Positions 8,807 to 21,649 of a stretch of 64,000 nt of DNA are shown here, in pieces; position 1 is the stretch's first letter, and the number at the start of each line of letters is the position of its first letter. The notes beneath the pieces were generated by a model. It did no database searches and was not told the origin of the DNA. It saw nothing but the letters and a program-made list of their open reading frames with translations. The stretch spans positions 4,937,456-5,001,455 of the forward strand of contig CM060062.1 in NCBI GenBank assembly GCA_030533445.1, given 5' to 3'. The position numbers and the translations under genes are program-made. Source of the DNA: Cyprinodon diabolis. Taxonomy: Eukaryota > Chordata > Actinopteri > Cyprinodontiformes > Cyprinodontidae.

Positions 8807-9012
8807 TAAACATAGGTAGATGTTAATATAAAACAGGGGTAGGATTTAATAAGTTTTATTACTTCTTCCTACTCCTTTTCGAACATGATGGTATGTACAT
8901 ATGTTTGTTTCTTTTTCTTCTTTTTTGTTTTGTTTTGTTATGACTTTATTAATTTACTTATCTTTGCTTTTTATTAAGTGTTCGAAATAAATGATCAATA
9001 AAAAAAAAATTC

Positions 9013-9089
9013 AACAGTTTGCCCCATTTATTGTGTTTATTTCCCACCATAAATAATAGATTAGATCCTAATTTAGAACACATTACCAT
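9013..9089. other. Short unique interval downstream of the LINE tail
   Basis: AT-rich sequence with no recognisable feature; it separates the A-run of the LINE from the promoter-like block. Confidence 0.4.
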
Positions 9090-9200
9090 ATGGGCGGGGC
9101 CAGACATGCCCACATAATGTCTGGAATTATGTCATCAAAGGAGTGTGGGCGGGCCTAGAACAGATGTCCAGTGATGTCATAGCCTGCCCTTTATACAGCA
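9090..9200 (+). promoter_or_regulatory. Candidate RNA polymerase II promoter upstream of the array
   Basis: Two GC boxes (GGGCGGGG at 9,092-9,099 and GTGGGCGGG at 9,145-9,153), a CRE/ATF-like TGATGTCAT at 9,172-9,180 with a related ATTATGTCATC at 9,126, and a TATA-like TTTATA at 9,190-9,195 occur in the order and spacing of a compact promoter. CCAGACAT and ATGTCTGG (9,100-9,107 and 9,117-9,124) form an inverted repeat, and AGACATGCCC there fits the p53 half-site consensus, which is common by chance. GC content is clearly above the surroundings. Without transcript data this remains a prediction. Confidence 0.4.
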
Positions 9201-9219
9201 CAGTAGATTTAAGCAGTTT

Positions 9220-9282
9220 ATTTACCTGGACCAGCATTGGACAGACATCTGCGATTGAATTCTGGGAATTTGGTTTAATTTT
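9220..9282 (+). other. Possible non-coding first exon ending at a GTAAGT donor
   Basis: Transcription from about 25-30 bases after TTTATA would start near 9,220. The sequence runs without a long reading frame to AATTTT, then GTAAGT at 9,283-9,288, a near-ideal splice donor. It contains GGACCAGCAT, a 10-base word also present in many monomers of the array, which may be chance. If real, its intron would lead straight into the exon-like modules beginning at about 9,880. Confidence 0.3.
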
Positions 9283-9288
9283 GTAAGT

Positions 9289-9831
9289 TTAATTCTACTA
9301 GAATAGTTCACACATTCTTTGCTTAAGTAGAAGAATAGATACTGCAGTTTAAAAACAAAAATTGAAGTATCAACTTGGCATCTTTACTCAAGTAAAATAC
9401 TGATTCTTGAAACTTTGGCAAAAACATGTCCCACTAAGAAAACTGCAAATTCTGTTGGAAATAAATACAATTTTCATAAATAAAAGGAATCAAGGTTCTA
9501 ATTAGGAGGTCCTTTGCACATATGTAAGGTTCTTTAAAAGGTTTATTTTTTCTGAAATTAATTCAATGATTATATGCTGGACCATTGCCTACAAAAGTAG
9601 TTGTCCTTGGATAAAACATAATCCTTTCAACTTGATTTAAAAAAGAAATAGTAATAACTGAATTGAGTAATATGTTTACCAAATGAAAGAGTACATTGTA
9701 ACGTGTATTTAAAACTACAAACAGTCAGTTTTGAGTAATATTTACTATCATTTTGTGATTGCTCAAAATGTGTCCCACATATTTGTCACCACCGTCAGAT
9801 ATTTATAAAAAGCAATAAAATCATGCTAAAA
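9289..9831. other. Unique AT-rich interval before the array
   Basis: No coding sequence, RNA gene or repeat recognised. It would be intron 1 if the promoter and first-exon interpretation holds. Confidence 0.4.
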
Positions 9832-12800
9832 GGAAGTGTTTACTTTAACCCTGTATCTTCACTATTTCTTTAGTTTCAGATCCAAAGTTCTCAATCATCA
9901 GTAGGACTAGCATCCATAGAAAACATAAGTATTTCACTCACTCTCAACTCTTTCAATAACTATAGGAAGTGTTTACTTTAACCCTGTCTCTTTAGTATGT
10001 CTTTACATTCAGATCCGGAGGACACCCATCAATAATAGGACCAGTATCCACATAAAGGTAAGTATTTCCCTCACTCTTTCATTTATTCAATAACTGAAGG
10101 AACGTCTTACTTTAACCCTGTCTCTTCACTATGTCTTTAGTTTTCAGATCCAAAGTTCTCCATCATCAGTAGGACCAGCATCCTTAGAAAAGATAAGTTT
10201 TTCATTCACACTTTAGCTCTTTCTACAACTGGAGGAACTGTTTACTTTAACCCTGTCTCTTCACTATATCTTTGGTTTCAACTCCAGCATTGTCCATCAT
10301 CAGTAGCAATAGCATCCACATAAAGGTAAGTATTTCACTCACTCTTTAAGTCTTTCTATTACTGAATGAACTGTTTACTTTAACCCTGTATCTTCACTAT
10401 GTCTTTAGTTTCAGATCCAAAGTTCTCCATCATCAGTAGGACTAGCATCCATAGAAAACATAAGTATTTCACTCACTCTTTGACTCATTATATAACTGAA
10501 GGAACTGTTTACTTTAACCCTGTCTCTTCACTATGTCTTTGGTTTCAAATCCAGCATTGTCCATCATCAGTAGGACTAGCATCCACATAAAGGTAAGTAT
10601 TTCACTCACTCTTTAACTCATTCAATCTATTAAGGAACTGTTTACTTAAAACTCTGTCTCTTCAAAATGTCTTTACATTCAGATCAAGAGGACATCCATC
10701 AATCGGAGGACCAGCATCAACAAAAAAGATAAGTATTTACCCCACTCTTCAACTCTTTCAATAACTAGAGGAACTGTTTACTTAAACCCTGTCTCTTTAC
10801 TGTGTCTTTACATTCAGATACAGAGGACATCCATCGATAGGAGGACCAGCATCCATAAAAAAGATAAGTATTTCACCCACTCTTTAACTCATTCAATAAC
10901 TGAAGGAACTGTTTACTTTAACCCTGTCTCTTTAGTATGTCTTTACATTCAGATCCAGAGGACACCCATCAATAATAGGACCAGTATCCACATAAAGGTA
11001 AGTATTTCACTCACTCTTTCATTCATTCAATAACTGAAGGAACGTCTTACTTTAACCCTGTCTCTTCACTATGTCTTTAGCTTCAGATCCAAAGTTCTCC
11101 ATCATCAGTAGGACTAGCATCAATACAAAAGATAACTATTTCACTCACTCTTTAATTCATTCAATATCTTAAGGAACTGCTTACTTAAACCCTGTCTCTT
11201 TTCTATGTCTTTACATTCAGATCCAGAGGACATCCATCGATAGGAGGACCAGCATCCACAAAAAAGATAAGTAATTCACTCACTCTTTAACTCTTTCTAT
11301 AACTGAAGGAACTGTTTACTTTAACCCTGTCTCTTCACTATGTATTTAGTATCAGATCCAAAGTTCTCCATCATCAGTAGGACTAGCATCCATAGATAAG
11401 ATAAGTATTTCACTCACTCTTTAACTCATTCAATAACTGAAGGAACTGTTTACTTTAACCCTGTCTCTTTAGTATGTCTTTACATTCAGATCCAGAGGAC
11501 ATCCATCTATAATAGGACCAGCATCCTTAGAAAAGATAAGTATTTACCTCACTTTCAACTCTTTCAATGACTATAGGAAGTGTTTACTTTAAACCTGTCT
11601 CTTTAGTATGTCTTTACATTCAGATCCAGAGGACACCCATCAATAATAGGACCAGTATCCACATAAAGGTAAGTATTTCACTCACTCTTTCATTAATTCA
11701 ATAACTGAAGGAACGTCTTACTTTAACCCTGTCTCTTCACTATGTCTTTAGTTTTCAGATCCAAAGTTCTCCATCATCAGTAGGACCAGCATTCTTAGAA
11801 AAGATAAGTATTTCACTCACTCTTTAACTCATTCAATGTCTTAAGGAACTGTTTACTTAAACCCTGTCTGTTTACTATGTCTTTACATTCAGATCCAGAG
11901 GACATCCATCAATAATAGGACCAGCATCCTTAGAAAAGATAAGTATTTACCTCACTCTCAACTCTTTCAATAACTATAGGAAGTGTTTACTTTAATCCTG
12001 TCTCTTTAGTATGTCTTTACATTCAGATCCAGAGGACACCCATCAATAATAGGACCAGTATCCACATAAAGGTAAGTATTTCACTCACTCTTTCATTCAT
12101 TCAATAACTGAAGGAACGTCTTACTTTAACCCTGTCTCTTCACTATGTCTTTAGTTTTCAGATCCAAAGTTCTCCATCATCAGTAGGACCAACATCCTTA
12201 GAAAAGATAAGTATTTCATTCACTCTTTAACTCTTTCTGCAACTGAAGGAACTGTTTACTTTAACCCTTTCTCTTCACTGTCTTTGGTTTCAAATCCAGC
12301 ATTGTCCATCATCAGTAGGACTAGCATCCACATAAAGGTAAGTATTTCACTCACTCTTTCACTCATTCAATATCTTAATTAACTGTTTACTTAAACACTG
12401 TCTCTTTAGTATGTCTTTACATTCAGATCCAGAGGACATCCATCGATAGGAGGACCAGCATCCACAAAAAAGATAAGTATTTCACTCACTCTTTAACTCT
12501 TTCTATGACTGAATGAACTGTTTACTTTAACCCTGTCTCGTCACTATGTCTTTACATTCAGATCCAAAGTTCTCCATCATCAGTAGGACCAGCATTCTTA
12601 GAAAAGATACGTATTTCACTCACTCTTTAACTCATTCAATATCTTAAGGAACTGCTTACTTAAACCCTGTCTCTTTACTATGTCTTTACATTCAGATCCA
12701 GAGGACATCCATCGATAGGAGGACCAGCATCCACAAAAAAGATAAGTAATTCACTCACTCTTTAACTCTTTCTATAACTGAAGGAACGTCTTACTTTAAC

Positions 12801-13929
12801 CCTGTCTCTTCACTATGTCTTTAGTTTTCAGATCCAAAGTTCTCCATCATCAGTAGGACCAACATCCTTAGAAAAGATAAGTATTTCATTCACTCTTTAA
12901 CTCTTTCTGCAACTGAAGGAACTGTTTACTTTAACCCTTTCTCTTCACTGTCTTTGGTTTCAAATCCAGCATTGTCCATCATAAGGAACTGTTTACTTAA
13001 TCCCTGTCTGTTTACTATGTCTTTACATTCAGATCCAGAGGACATCCATCAATAATAGGACCAGCATCCTTAGAAAAGATAAGTGTTTACCCCACTCTTT
13101 AGCTCTTTCAATAACTAGAGGAACTGTTTACTTAAACCCTCTCTCTTTACTATGTCTTTACATTCAGATCCAGAGGACATCCATCGATAGGAGGACCAGC
13201 ATCCACAAAAAAGATAAGTATTTCACTCACTCTTTAACTCATTCAATGTCTTAAGGAACTGTTTACTTAAACCCTGTCTGTTTACTATGTCTTTACATTC
13301 AGATCCAGAGGACATCCATCAATAATAGGACCAGCATCCTTAGAAAAGATAAGTATTTACCCCACTCTTTAACTCTTTCAATAACTAGAGGAACTGTTTA
13401 CTTAAACCCTCTCTCTTTACTATGTCTTTACATTCAGATCCAGAGGACATCCATCGATAGGAGGACCAGCATCCACAAAAAAGATAAGTATTTCACTCAC
13501 TCTTTAACTCTTTCTATAACTGAAGGAACTGTTTACTTTACCCCTGTATCTTCACTATGTGTTTAGTTTCAGATCCAAAGTTTTCCATCATCAGTAGGAC
13601 TAGCATCCACATAAAGGTAAGTATTTCACTCACTCTTTCACTCATTCAATATGTTAAGGAACTGTTTACTTAAACACTGTCTCTTTAGTATGTCTTTACA
13701 TTCAGATCCAGAGGACACCCATCAATAATGGACCAGTATCCACATAAATGTAAGTATTTCACTCACTCTTTCATTCATTCAATAACTGAAGGAACGTCTT
13801 ACTTTAACCCTGTCTCTTCACTATGTCTTTAGTTTTCAGATCCAAAGTTCTCCATCATCAGTAGGACCAGCATCCTTAGAAAAGATAAGCATTTCACACA
13901 CTCTTTAACTCATTCAATATCTTAAGGAA

Positions 13930-15950
13930 CTGTTTACTTAAACCCTGTCTGTTTCCTATGTCTTTACATTCAGATCCAGAGGACATCCATCAATAATAGG
14001 ACCAGCATCCTTAGAAAAGATAAGTATTTACCCCACTCTTTAACTCTTTCAATAACTAGAGAACTGTTAACTTAAACCCTCTCTCTTTACTATGTCTTTA
14101 CATTCAGATCCAGAGGACATCCATCGATAGGAGGACCAGCATCCACAAAAAAGATAAGTATTTCACTCACTCTTTAACTCTTTCTATGACTGAAGAAACT
14201 GTTTACTTTAACCCTGTCTCGTCACTATGTCTTTACATTCAGATCCAAAGTTCTCCATCATCAGTAGGACCAGCATTCTTAGAAAAGATACGTATTTCAC
14301 TCACTCTTTAACTCATTCAATGTCTTAAGGAACTGTTTACTTAAACCCTGTCTGTTTACTATGTCTTTACATTCAGATCCAGAGGACATCCATCAATAAT
14401 AGGACCAGCATCCTTAGAAAAGATAAGTCTTTACCCCACTCTTTAGCTCTTTCAATAACTAGAGGAACTGTTTACTTAAACCCTCTCTCTTTACTATGTC
14501 TTTACATTCAGATCCAGAGGACATCCATCGATAGGAGGACCAGCATCCACAAAAAAGATAAGTATTTCACTCACTCTTTAACTCTTTCTATAACTGAAGG
14601 AACTGTTTACTTTAACCCTGTCTCTTCACTATGTCTTTAGTTTCAGATCCAAAGTTCTCCATCATCAGTAGGACTAGCATCCATACAAAAGATAAGTATT
14701 TCACTCACTCTTTAACTCATTCAATGTCTTAAGGAACTGTTTACTTAAACCCTGTCTGTTTACTATGTCTTTACATTCAGATCCAGAGGACATCCATCAA
14801 TAATAGGACCAGCATCCTTAGAAAAGATAAGTCTTTACCCCACTCTTTAGCTCTTTCAATAACTAGAGGAACTGTTTACTTAAACCCTCTCTCTTTACTA
14901 TGTCTTTACATTCAGATCCAGAGGACATCCATCGATAGGAGGACCAGCATCCACAAAAAAGATAAGTATTTCACTCACTCTTTAACTCTTTCTATAACTG
15001 AAGGAACTGTTTACTTTAACCCTGTCTCTTCACTATGTCTTTAGTTTCAGATCCAAAGTTCTCCATCATCAGTAGGAGTAGCATCCATACAAAAGATAAG
15101 TATTTCACTCACTCTTTAACTCATTCAATATCTTAAGGAACTGTTTACTTAAACCCTGTCTGTTTACTATGTCTTTACATTCAGATCCAGAGGACATCCA
15201 TCAATAATAGGACCAGCATCCTTAGAAAAGATAAGTCTTTACCCCACTCTTTAGCTCTTTCAATAACTAGAGGAACTGTTTACTTAAACCCTCTCTCTTT
15301 ACTATGTCTTTACATTCAGATCCAGAGGACATCCATCGATAGGAGGACCAGCATCCACAAAAAAGATAAGTATTTCACTCACTCTTTAACTCTTTCTATA
15401 ACTGAAGGAACTGTTTACTTTAACCCTGTCTCTTCACTATGTCTTTAGTTTCAGATCCAAAGTTCTCCATCATCAGTAGGACTAGCATCCATACAAAAGA
15501 TAAGTATTTCACTCACTCTTTAACTCATTCAATGTCTTAAGGAACTGTTTACTTAAACCCTGTCTGTTTACTATGTCTTTACATTCAGATCCAGAGGACA
15601 TCCATCAATAATAGGACCAGCATCCTTAGAAAAGATAAGTCTTTACCCCACTCTTTAGCTCTTTCAATAACTAGAGGAACTGTTTACTTAAACCCTCTCT
15701 CTTTACTATGTCTTTACATTCAGATCCAGAGGACATCCATCGATAGGAGGACCAGCATCCACAAAAAAGATAAGTATTTCACTCACTCTTTAACTCTTTC
15801 TATAACTGAAGGAACTGTTTACTTTAACCCTGTCTCTTCACTATGTCTTTAGTTTCAGATCCAAAGTTCTCCATCATCAGTAGGACTCGCATCCATACAA
15901 AAGATAAGTATTTCAGTCACTCTTTAACTCATTCAATATCTTAAGGAACT
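13930..15950 (+). repeat. 404-bp (three-monomer) higher-order repeat, about five copies
   Basis: The diagnostic variant AGATAAGTCTTTACCCC recurs near 14,421, 14,825, 15,229 and 15,633 at steps of 404 bp. A more diverged copy lies at about 14,018. Each unit is an A/B hybrid monomer, a type C monomer and a B-like monomer with CATCCATACAAAAG. 404 is three times 134.7. Confidence 0.8.
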
Positions 15951-17999
15951 GTTTACTTTAACCCTGTCTCTTTAGTATGTCTTTACATTCAGATCCAGAG
16001 AACACCCATCAATAATAGGACCAGTATCCACATAAAGGTAAGTACTTCACTCACTCTTTCATTCATTCAATAACTGAAGGAAGTGTTTACTTTAACCCTC
16101 TCTTTAGTATGTCTTTACATTCAGATCCAGAGGACATCCATCAATAATAGGACCAGTATCCACATAAAGGTGAGTATTTCACTCAATCTTTCATTCATTC
16201 AATAACTGAAGGAACGTCTTACTTTAACCCTGTCTCTTCACTATGTCTTTAGTTTCCAGATCCAAAGTTCTCCATCATCAGTAGGACCAGCATCCTTAGA
16301 AAAGATAAGTATTTCACTCACTTTTTAACTCATTCAATATCTTAAGGAACTGTTTACTTAAACACTGTCTCTTTACTATGTCTTTACATTCAGATCCAGA
16401 GGACATCCATCAATAATAGGACCAGCATTTTTAGAAAAGATGAGTATTTACCTCACTCTCAAATCTTTCAATAACTATAGGAAGTGTTTACTTTTACCCG
16501 GTCTCTTTAGTATGTCTTAACCTTCAGATCCAGAGGACACCCATCAATAATAGGACCAGTATCCACATAAAGGTAAGTATTTCACTCACTCTTTCATTCA
16601 TTCAATAACTGAAGGAACGTCTTACTTTAACCCTGTCTCTTCACTATGTCTGGTTTAAAATCCAGCATTGTCCATCATCAGTAGGACTAGCATCCACATA
16701 AAGGTAAGTATTGCACTCACTCTTTCACTCATTCAATAACTTAAGCAACGTCTTACTAAAACTCTGTCTCTTCAATATGTCTTTACATTCAGATCAAGAG
16801 GACATCCATCAAAAGGAGGACCAGCATCAACAAAAAAGATATGTATTTACCCCACTCTTCAACTCTTTCAATAACTGGAGGAACTCTTTACTTAAACCCT
16901 GTCTCTTTACTATGTCTTTACATTAAGATATATAGGACATCCATCGATAGGAGGACCAGCATCCACAAACAAAGACAAGTATTTCACTCACTCTTTAACT
17001 CTTTCTATAACTGAATGAACTGTTTACTTTAACCCTGTCTCTTCACTATGTCTTTAGTTTTCAGATCCAAAGTTCTCCATCATCAGTAGGGCCAGCATCC
17101 TTAGAAAAAAAAAGTATTTACCTCACTCTCAACTCTTTCAATAACTATAGGAAGTGTTTACTTTAACCCTGTCTCTTTAGTATGTCTTTACATTCTGATC
17201 CAGAGGACACCCATAAATAATAGGACCAGTATCCACATAAAGGTAAGTATTTCATTCACTCTTTCATTCATTCAATAACTAAAGGAACGTCTTACTTTAA
17301 CCCTGTCTCTTCACTATGTGTTTAGTTTTCAGATCCAAAGTTCTCCATCATCAGTAGGACCAGCATCCTTAGAAAAGATAAGTATTTCACTCACTCTTTA
17401 ACTCATTCAATATCTTAAGGAACAGTTTACTTAAACCCTGTCTCTTTAATATGTCTTTACATTCAGATCCAGAGGACATCCATCAATAATAGGACCAGTA
17501 TCCGAATAAAGGTAAGTATTTCATTCACTCTTTCATTCATTCAATAACTGAAGGAACCTCTTACTTTAACCCTGTCTCTTCACTATGTCTTTAGTTTTCA
17601 GATCCAAAGTTCTCCATCATCAGTAGGACCAGCATCCTTAGAAAAGATAAGTATTTCACTCACTCTTTAACTCATTCAATATCTTAAGGAACAGTTTACT
17701 TAAACCCTGTCTCTTTACTATGTCTTTACATTCAGATCCAGAGGACATCCATCAATACTAGGAGCAGCATTTTTAGAAAAGATAAGTATTTACCTCACTC
17801 TCAAATCTTTCAATAACTATAGGAAGTGTTTACTTTTACCCTGTCTCTTTAGTATGTCTTAACCTTCAGATCCAGAGGACACCCATCAATAATAGGACCA
17901 GTATCCACATAAAGGTAAGTATTTCACTCAATCTTTCATTCATTCAATAACTGAAGGAACGTCTTACTTTAACCCTGTCTCTTCACTGTCTTCAGTTTT

Positions 18000-18280
18000 C
18001 AGATCCAAAATTCTCCATCATCAGTAGTACCAGCATCCTTAGAAAAGATAAGTATTTCATTCACCCTTTAACTATTTCTACAACTGAAGGAACTGTTAAC
18101 TTTAACCCTGTCTCTTCACTATGTCTTTAGTTTTCAGATCCAAAATTCTCCATCATCAGTAGTACCAGCATCCTTAGAAAAGATAAGTATTTCATTCACC
18201 CTTTAACTATTTCTACAACTGAAGGAACTGTTAACTTTAACCCTGTCTCTTCAATATGTCTTTAGTTTTCAGATCCAAAG
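18000..18280 (+). repeat. Recent single-monomer duplication
   Basis: Two adjacent type B monomers share the rare variants CCAAAATTC, GTAGTACC and TCACCCTTTAAC, about 137 bp apart near 18,000 and 18,137. A third copy appears near 19,346. Confidence 0.7.
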
Positions 18281-20557
18281 TTCTCCATCATCAGTAGGTC
18301 CAGCATCCTTAGAAAAGATAAGTATTTCACTCACTCTTTAACTCATTCAATATCTTAAGGAACTGTTTACTTAAACCCTGTCTCTTTACTATGTCTTTCC
18401 ATTAAGATCCAGAGGACATCCATCAATAATAGGACCAGCATCCTTAGAAAAGATAAGTATTTTACTCACTCTTTAACTCATTCAATATCTTAAGGAACTG
18501 TTTACTTAAACCCTGTCTCTTTACTATGTCTTTACATTAAGATCCAGAGGACATCCATCAATAATAGGACCAGCATCCTTAGAAAAGATAAGTATTTACT
18601 TCACTCTCAACTCTCTCAATAACTATAGGAAGTGTTTACTTTAACCCTGTCTCTTAAGTATGTCTTTACATTCAGATCCAGAGGACACCCATCAATTATA
18701 GGACCAGTATCCACATAAAGGTAAGTATTTCATTCACTCTTTCATTCATTCAATAACTGAAGGAACGTCTTACTTTAACCCTGTCTCTTCACTATGTCTT
18801 TAGTTTTCAGATCCAAAGTTCTCCATCATCAGTAGGACCAGCATCCTTAGAAAAGATAAGTATTTCATTCACTCTTTAACTCTTTCTACAACTGAAGGAA
18901 CTGTTTACTTTAACCCTGTCTCTTCACTATGTCTTTAGTTTTCAGATCCAAAGTTCTCCATCATCAGTAGGACCAGCATCCTTAGAAAAGATAAGTATTT
19001 CACTCACTCTTTAACTCATTCAATATCTTAAGGAACTGTTTACTTAAACCCTGTCTCTTTACTATGTCTTTACATTAAGATCCAGAGGACATCCATCAAT
19101 AATAGGACCAGCATCTTTAGAAAAAAAAAGTATTTACCTCACTCTCAACTCTTTCAATAACTATAGGAAATTTTTACTTTAACCCTGTCTCTTTAGTATG
19201 TCTTAACCTTCAGATCCAGAGGACACCCATCAATAATAGGACCAGTATCCACATAAAGGTAAGTATTTCACTCACTCTTTCATTCATTCAATAACTGAAG
19301 GAACGTCTTACTTTAACCCTGTCTCTTCACTATGTCTTCAGTTTTCAGATCCAAAATTCTCCATCATCAGTAGTACCAGCATCCTTAGAAAAGATAAGTA
19401 TTTCATTCACCCTTTAACTATTTCTACAACTGAAGGAACTGTTAACTTTAACCCTGTCTCTTCACTATGTCTTTAGTTTTCAGATCAAAAGTTCTCCATC
19501 ATCAGTAGGTCCAGCATCCTTAGAAAAGATAAGTATTTCACTCACTCTTTAACTCATTCAATATCTTAAGGAACTGTTTACTTAAACCCTGTCTCTTTAC
19601 TATGTCTTTACATTAAGATCCAGAGGACATCCATCAATAATAGGACCAGCATCCTTAGAAAAGATAAGTATTTCACTCACTCTTTAACTCATTCAATATC
19701 TGAAGGAACTGTTTACTTTAACCCTGTCTCCTTAGTATGTGTTTACATTCAGATCAGGAGGACACCCATCAATAAAAGGACCAGTATCCACATAAAGGTA
19801 AGTATTTCACTTACTCTTTCATTCATTCAATAACTGAAGGAACGTCTTACTTTAACCCTGTCTCTTCACTATGTCTTTAGTTTTCAGATCCAAAGTTCTC
19901 CATCATCAGTAGGACCAGCATCCTTAGACAAGATAAGTATTTCACTCACTCTTTATCTCATTCAATATCTTAAGGAACTGTTTACTTAAACCCTGTCTCT
20001 TTACTATGTCTTTACATTCAGATCCAGAGGACATCCATCAATAATAGGACCAGCATTTTTAGAAAAGATAAGTATTTACCTCACTCTCAAATCTTTCAAT
20101 AACTACAGGAAGTGTTTACTTTTACCCTGTCTCTTTAGTATGTCTTAACCTTCAGATCCAGAGGACACCCATCAATAATAGGACCAGTATCCACATAAAG
20201 GTAAGTATTTCATTCACTCTTTCATTCATTCAATAACTGAAGGAACGTCTTACTTTAACCCTGTCTCTTCACTATGTGTTTAGTTTTCAGATCCAAAGTT
20301 CTCCATCATCAGTAGGACCAGCATCCTTAGAAAAGATAAGTATTTCATTCACTATTTAACTCTTTCTACAACTGAAGGAACTGTTTACTTTAACCCTGTC
20401 TCTTCACTATGTCTTTGGTTTCAAATCCAGCATTGTCCATCATCAGTAGTACTAGGATCCACATAAATGTAAGTAATTAACTCACTCTTTTATTCATTCA
20501 ATAACTTAAGCAACGTCTTACTAAAACTCTGTCTCTGCAATATGTCTTTACATTCAG

Positions 20558-20603
20558 ATCCAGAGGACATCCATCGATAGGAGGACCAGCATCCACAAAA
20601 AAG
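20558..20603 (+). other. Type C module (example): 46-nt segment, acceptor kept, donor ATAAGT
   Basis: Preceded by CTTTACATTCAG. Reads IQRTSIDRRTSIHKK plus one extra base before ATAAGT, caused by a six-A run. It therefore has both a dead donor and a frame-shifting length compared with types A and B. The peptide shows an internal RTSI...RTSI duplication that is also visible in the DNA. A C' subtype has GAGAACC in place of GAGGACC, for example at 21,658. Confidence 0.5.
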
Positions 20604-21649
20604 ATAAGTATTTCACTCACTCTTTAACTCTTTCTATAACTGAAGGAACTGTTTACTTTAACCCTGTCTCTTCACTATGTCTTTAGTTTTCAGATCCAAA
20701 GTTCTCCATCATCAGTAGGACCAGCATCCTTAGAAAAGATAATTATTTCACTCACTTTTTAACTCATTCAATATCTTAAGGAACTGTTTACTTAAACCCT
20801 GTCTCTTTACTATGTCTTTACATTCAGATCCAGAGGACATCCATCGATAGGAGAACCAGCATCCACAAAAAAGATAAGTATTTCACTCACTCTTTAACTC
20901 TTTCTATAACTGAAGGAACTGTTTACTTTAATCCTGTCTCTTCAGTATGTCTTTACATTCAGATCCAGAGGACATCCATCAATAATAGGACCAGTATCCA
21001 CATAAAGGTAAGTACTTCACTCTCTCTTTCATTCATTCAATAACTGAAGGAACGTCTTACATTAACCCTGTTTCTTCACTATGTCTTTAGTTTTCAGTTC
21101 CAAAGTTCTCCATCATCAGTATGACCAGCATCCTTAGAAAAGATAAGTATTTCATTCACTCTTTAACTCTTTCTACAACTGAAGGAACTGTTTACGTTAA
21201 CCCTGTCTCTTCACTATGTCTTTGGTTTTAAATCCAGCATTGTCCATGATCAGTAGGACTAGCATCCACATAAAGGTAAGTATTTCACTCACTCTTTCAC
21301 TCATTCAATAACTTAAGCAACGTCTTACTAAAACTCTGTCTCTTCAATGTGTCTTTACATTCAGATCCAGAGGACATCCATCGATAGTAGGACCAGCATC
21401 CACAAAAAAGATATGTATTTCACTCACTCTTTAACTCTTTCTATAACTGAAGGAACTGTTTACTTTAACCCTGTCTCTTCACTATGTCTTTAGTTTTCAG
21501 ATCCAAAGTTCTCCATCATCAGTAGGACCAGCATCCTTAGGAAAGATAATTATTTCACTCACTTTTTAACTCATTCAATATCTTAAGGAACTGTTTACTT
21601 AAACCCTGTCTCTTTACTATGTCTTTACATTCAGATCCAGAGGACATCC

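Larger units (their letters stand above)
5590..9012 (+). mobile_element. 5'-truncated Jockey/CR1-L2-like LINE, interrupted by a Tc1-like element
   Basis: Coding remnants run from about 5,590 to 7,402, followed by a short 3' region. The end near 9,012 is typical: a T-rich stretch, CTACTCCTTTTCGAACATG, and GTTCGAAATAAATGATCAAT before a nine-A run. No endonuclease domain or 5' untranslated region is present, the usual result of incomplete reverse transcription at insertion. The interval 7,688-8,742 is a foreign minus-strand Tc1-like element sitting in the TA/TG-rich 3' region, so the LINE is older than the Tc1 insertion. I did not find a clean target-site duplication. Confidence 0.8.

Noticed and set aside
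10399..10590. 63-codon frame in the array as a small protein gene
   Set aside because: It recurs with the repeat, depends on a one-base variant, and spans two presumed linkers; no independent coding evidence. Kept only as a low-interest observation.
16711..16926. 71-codon frame in the array
   Set aside because: It reads through monomer and linker sequence alike and is unique to one place; chance product of repeat variants.
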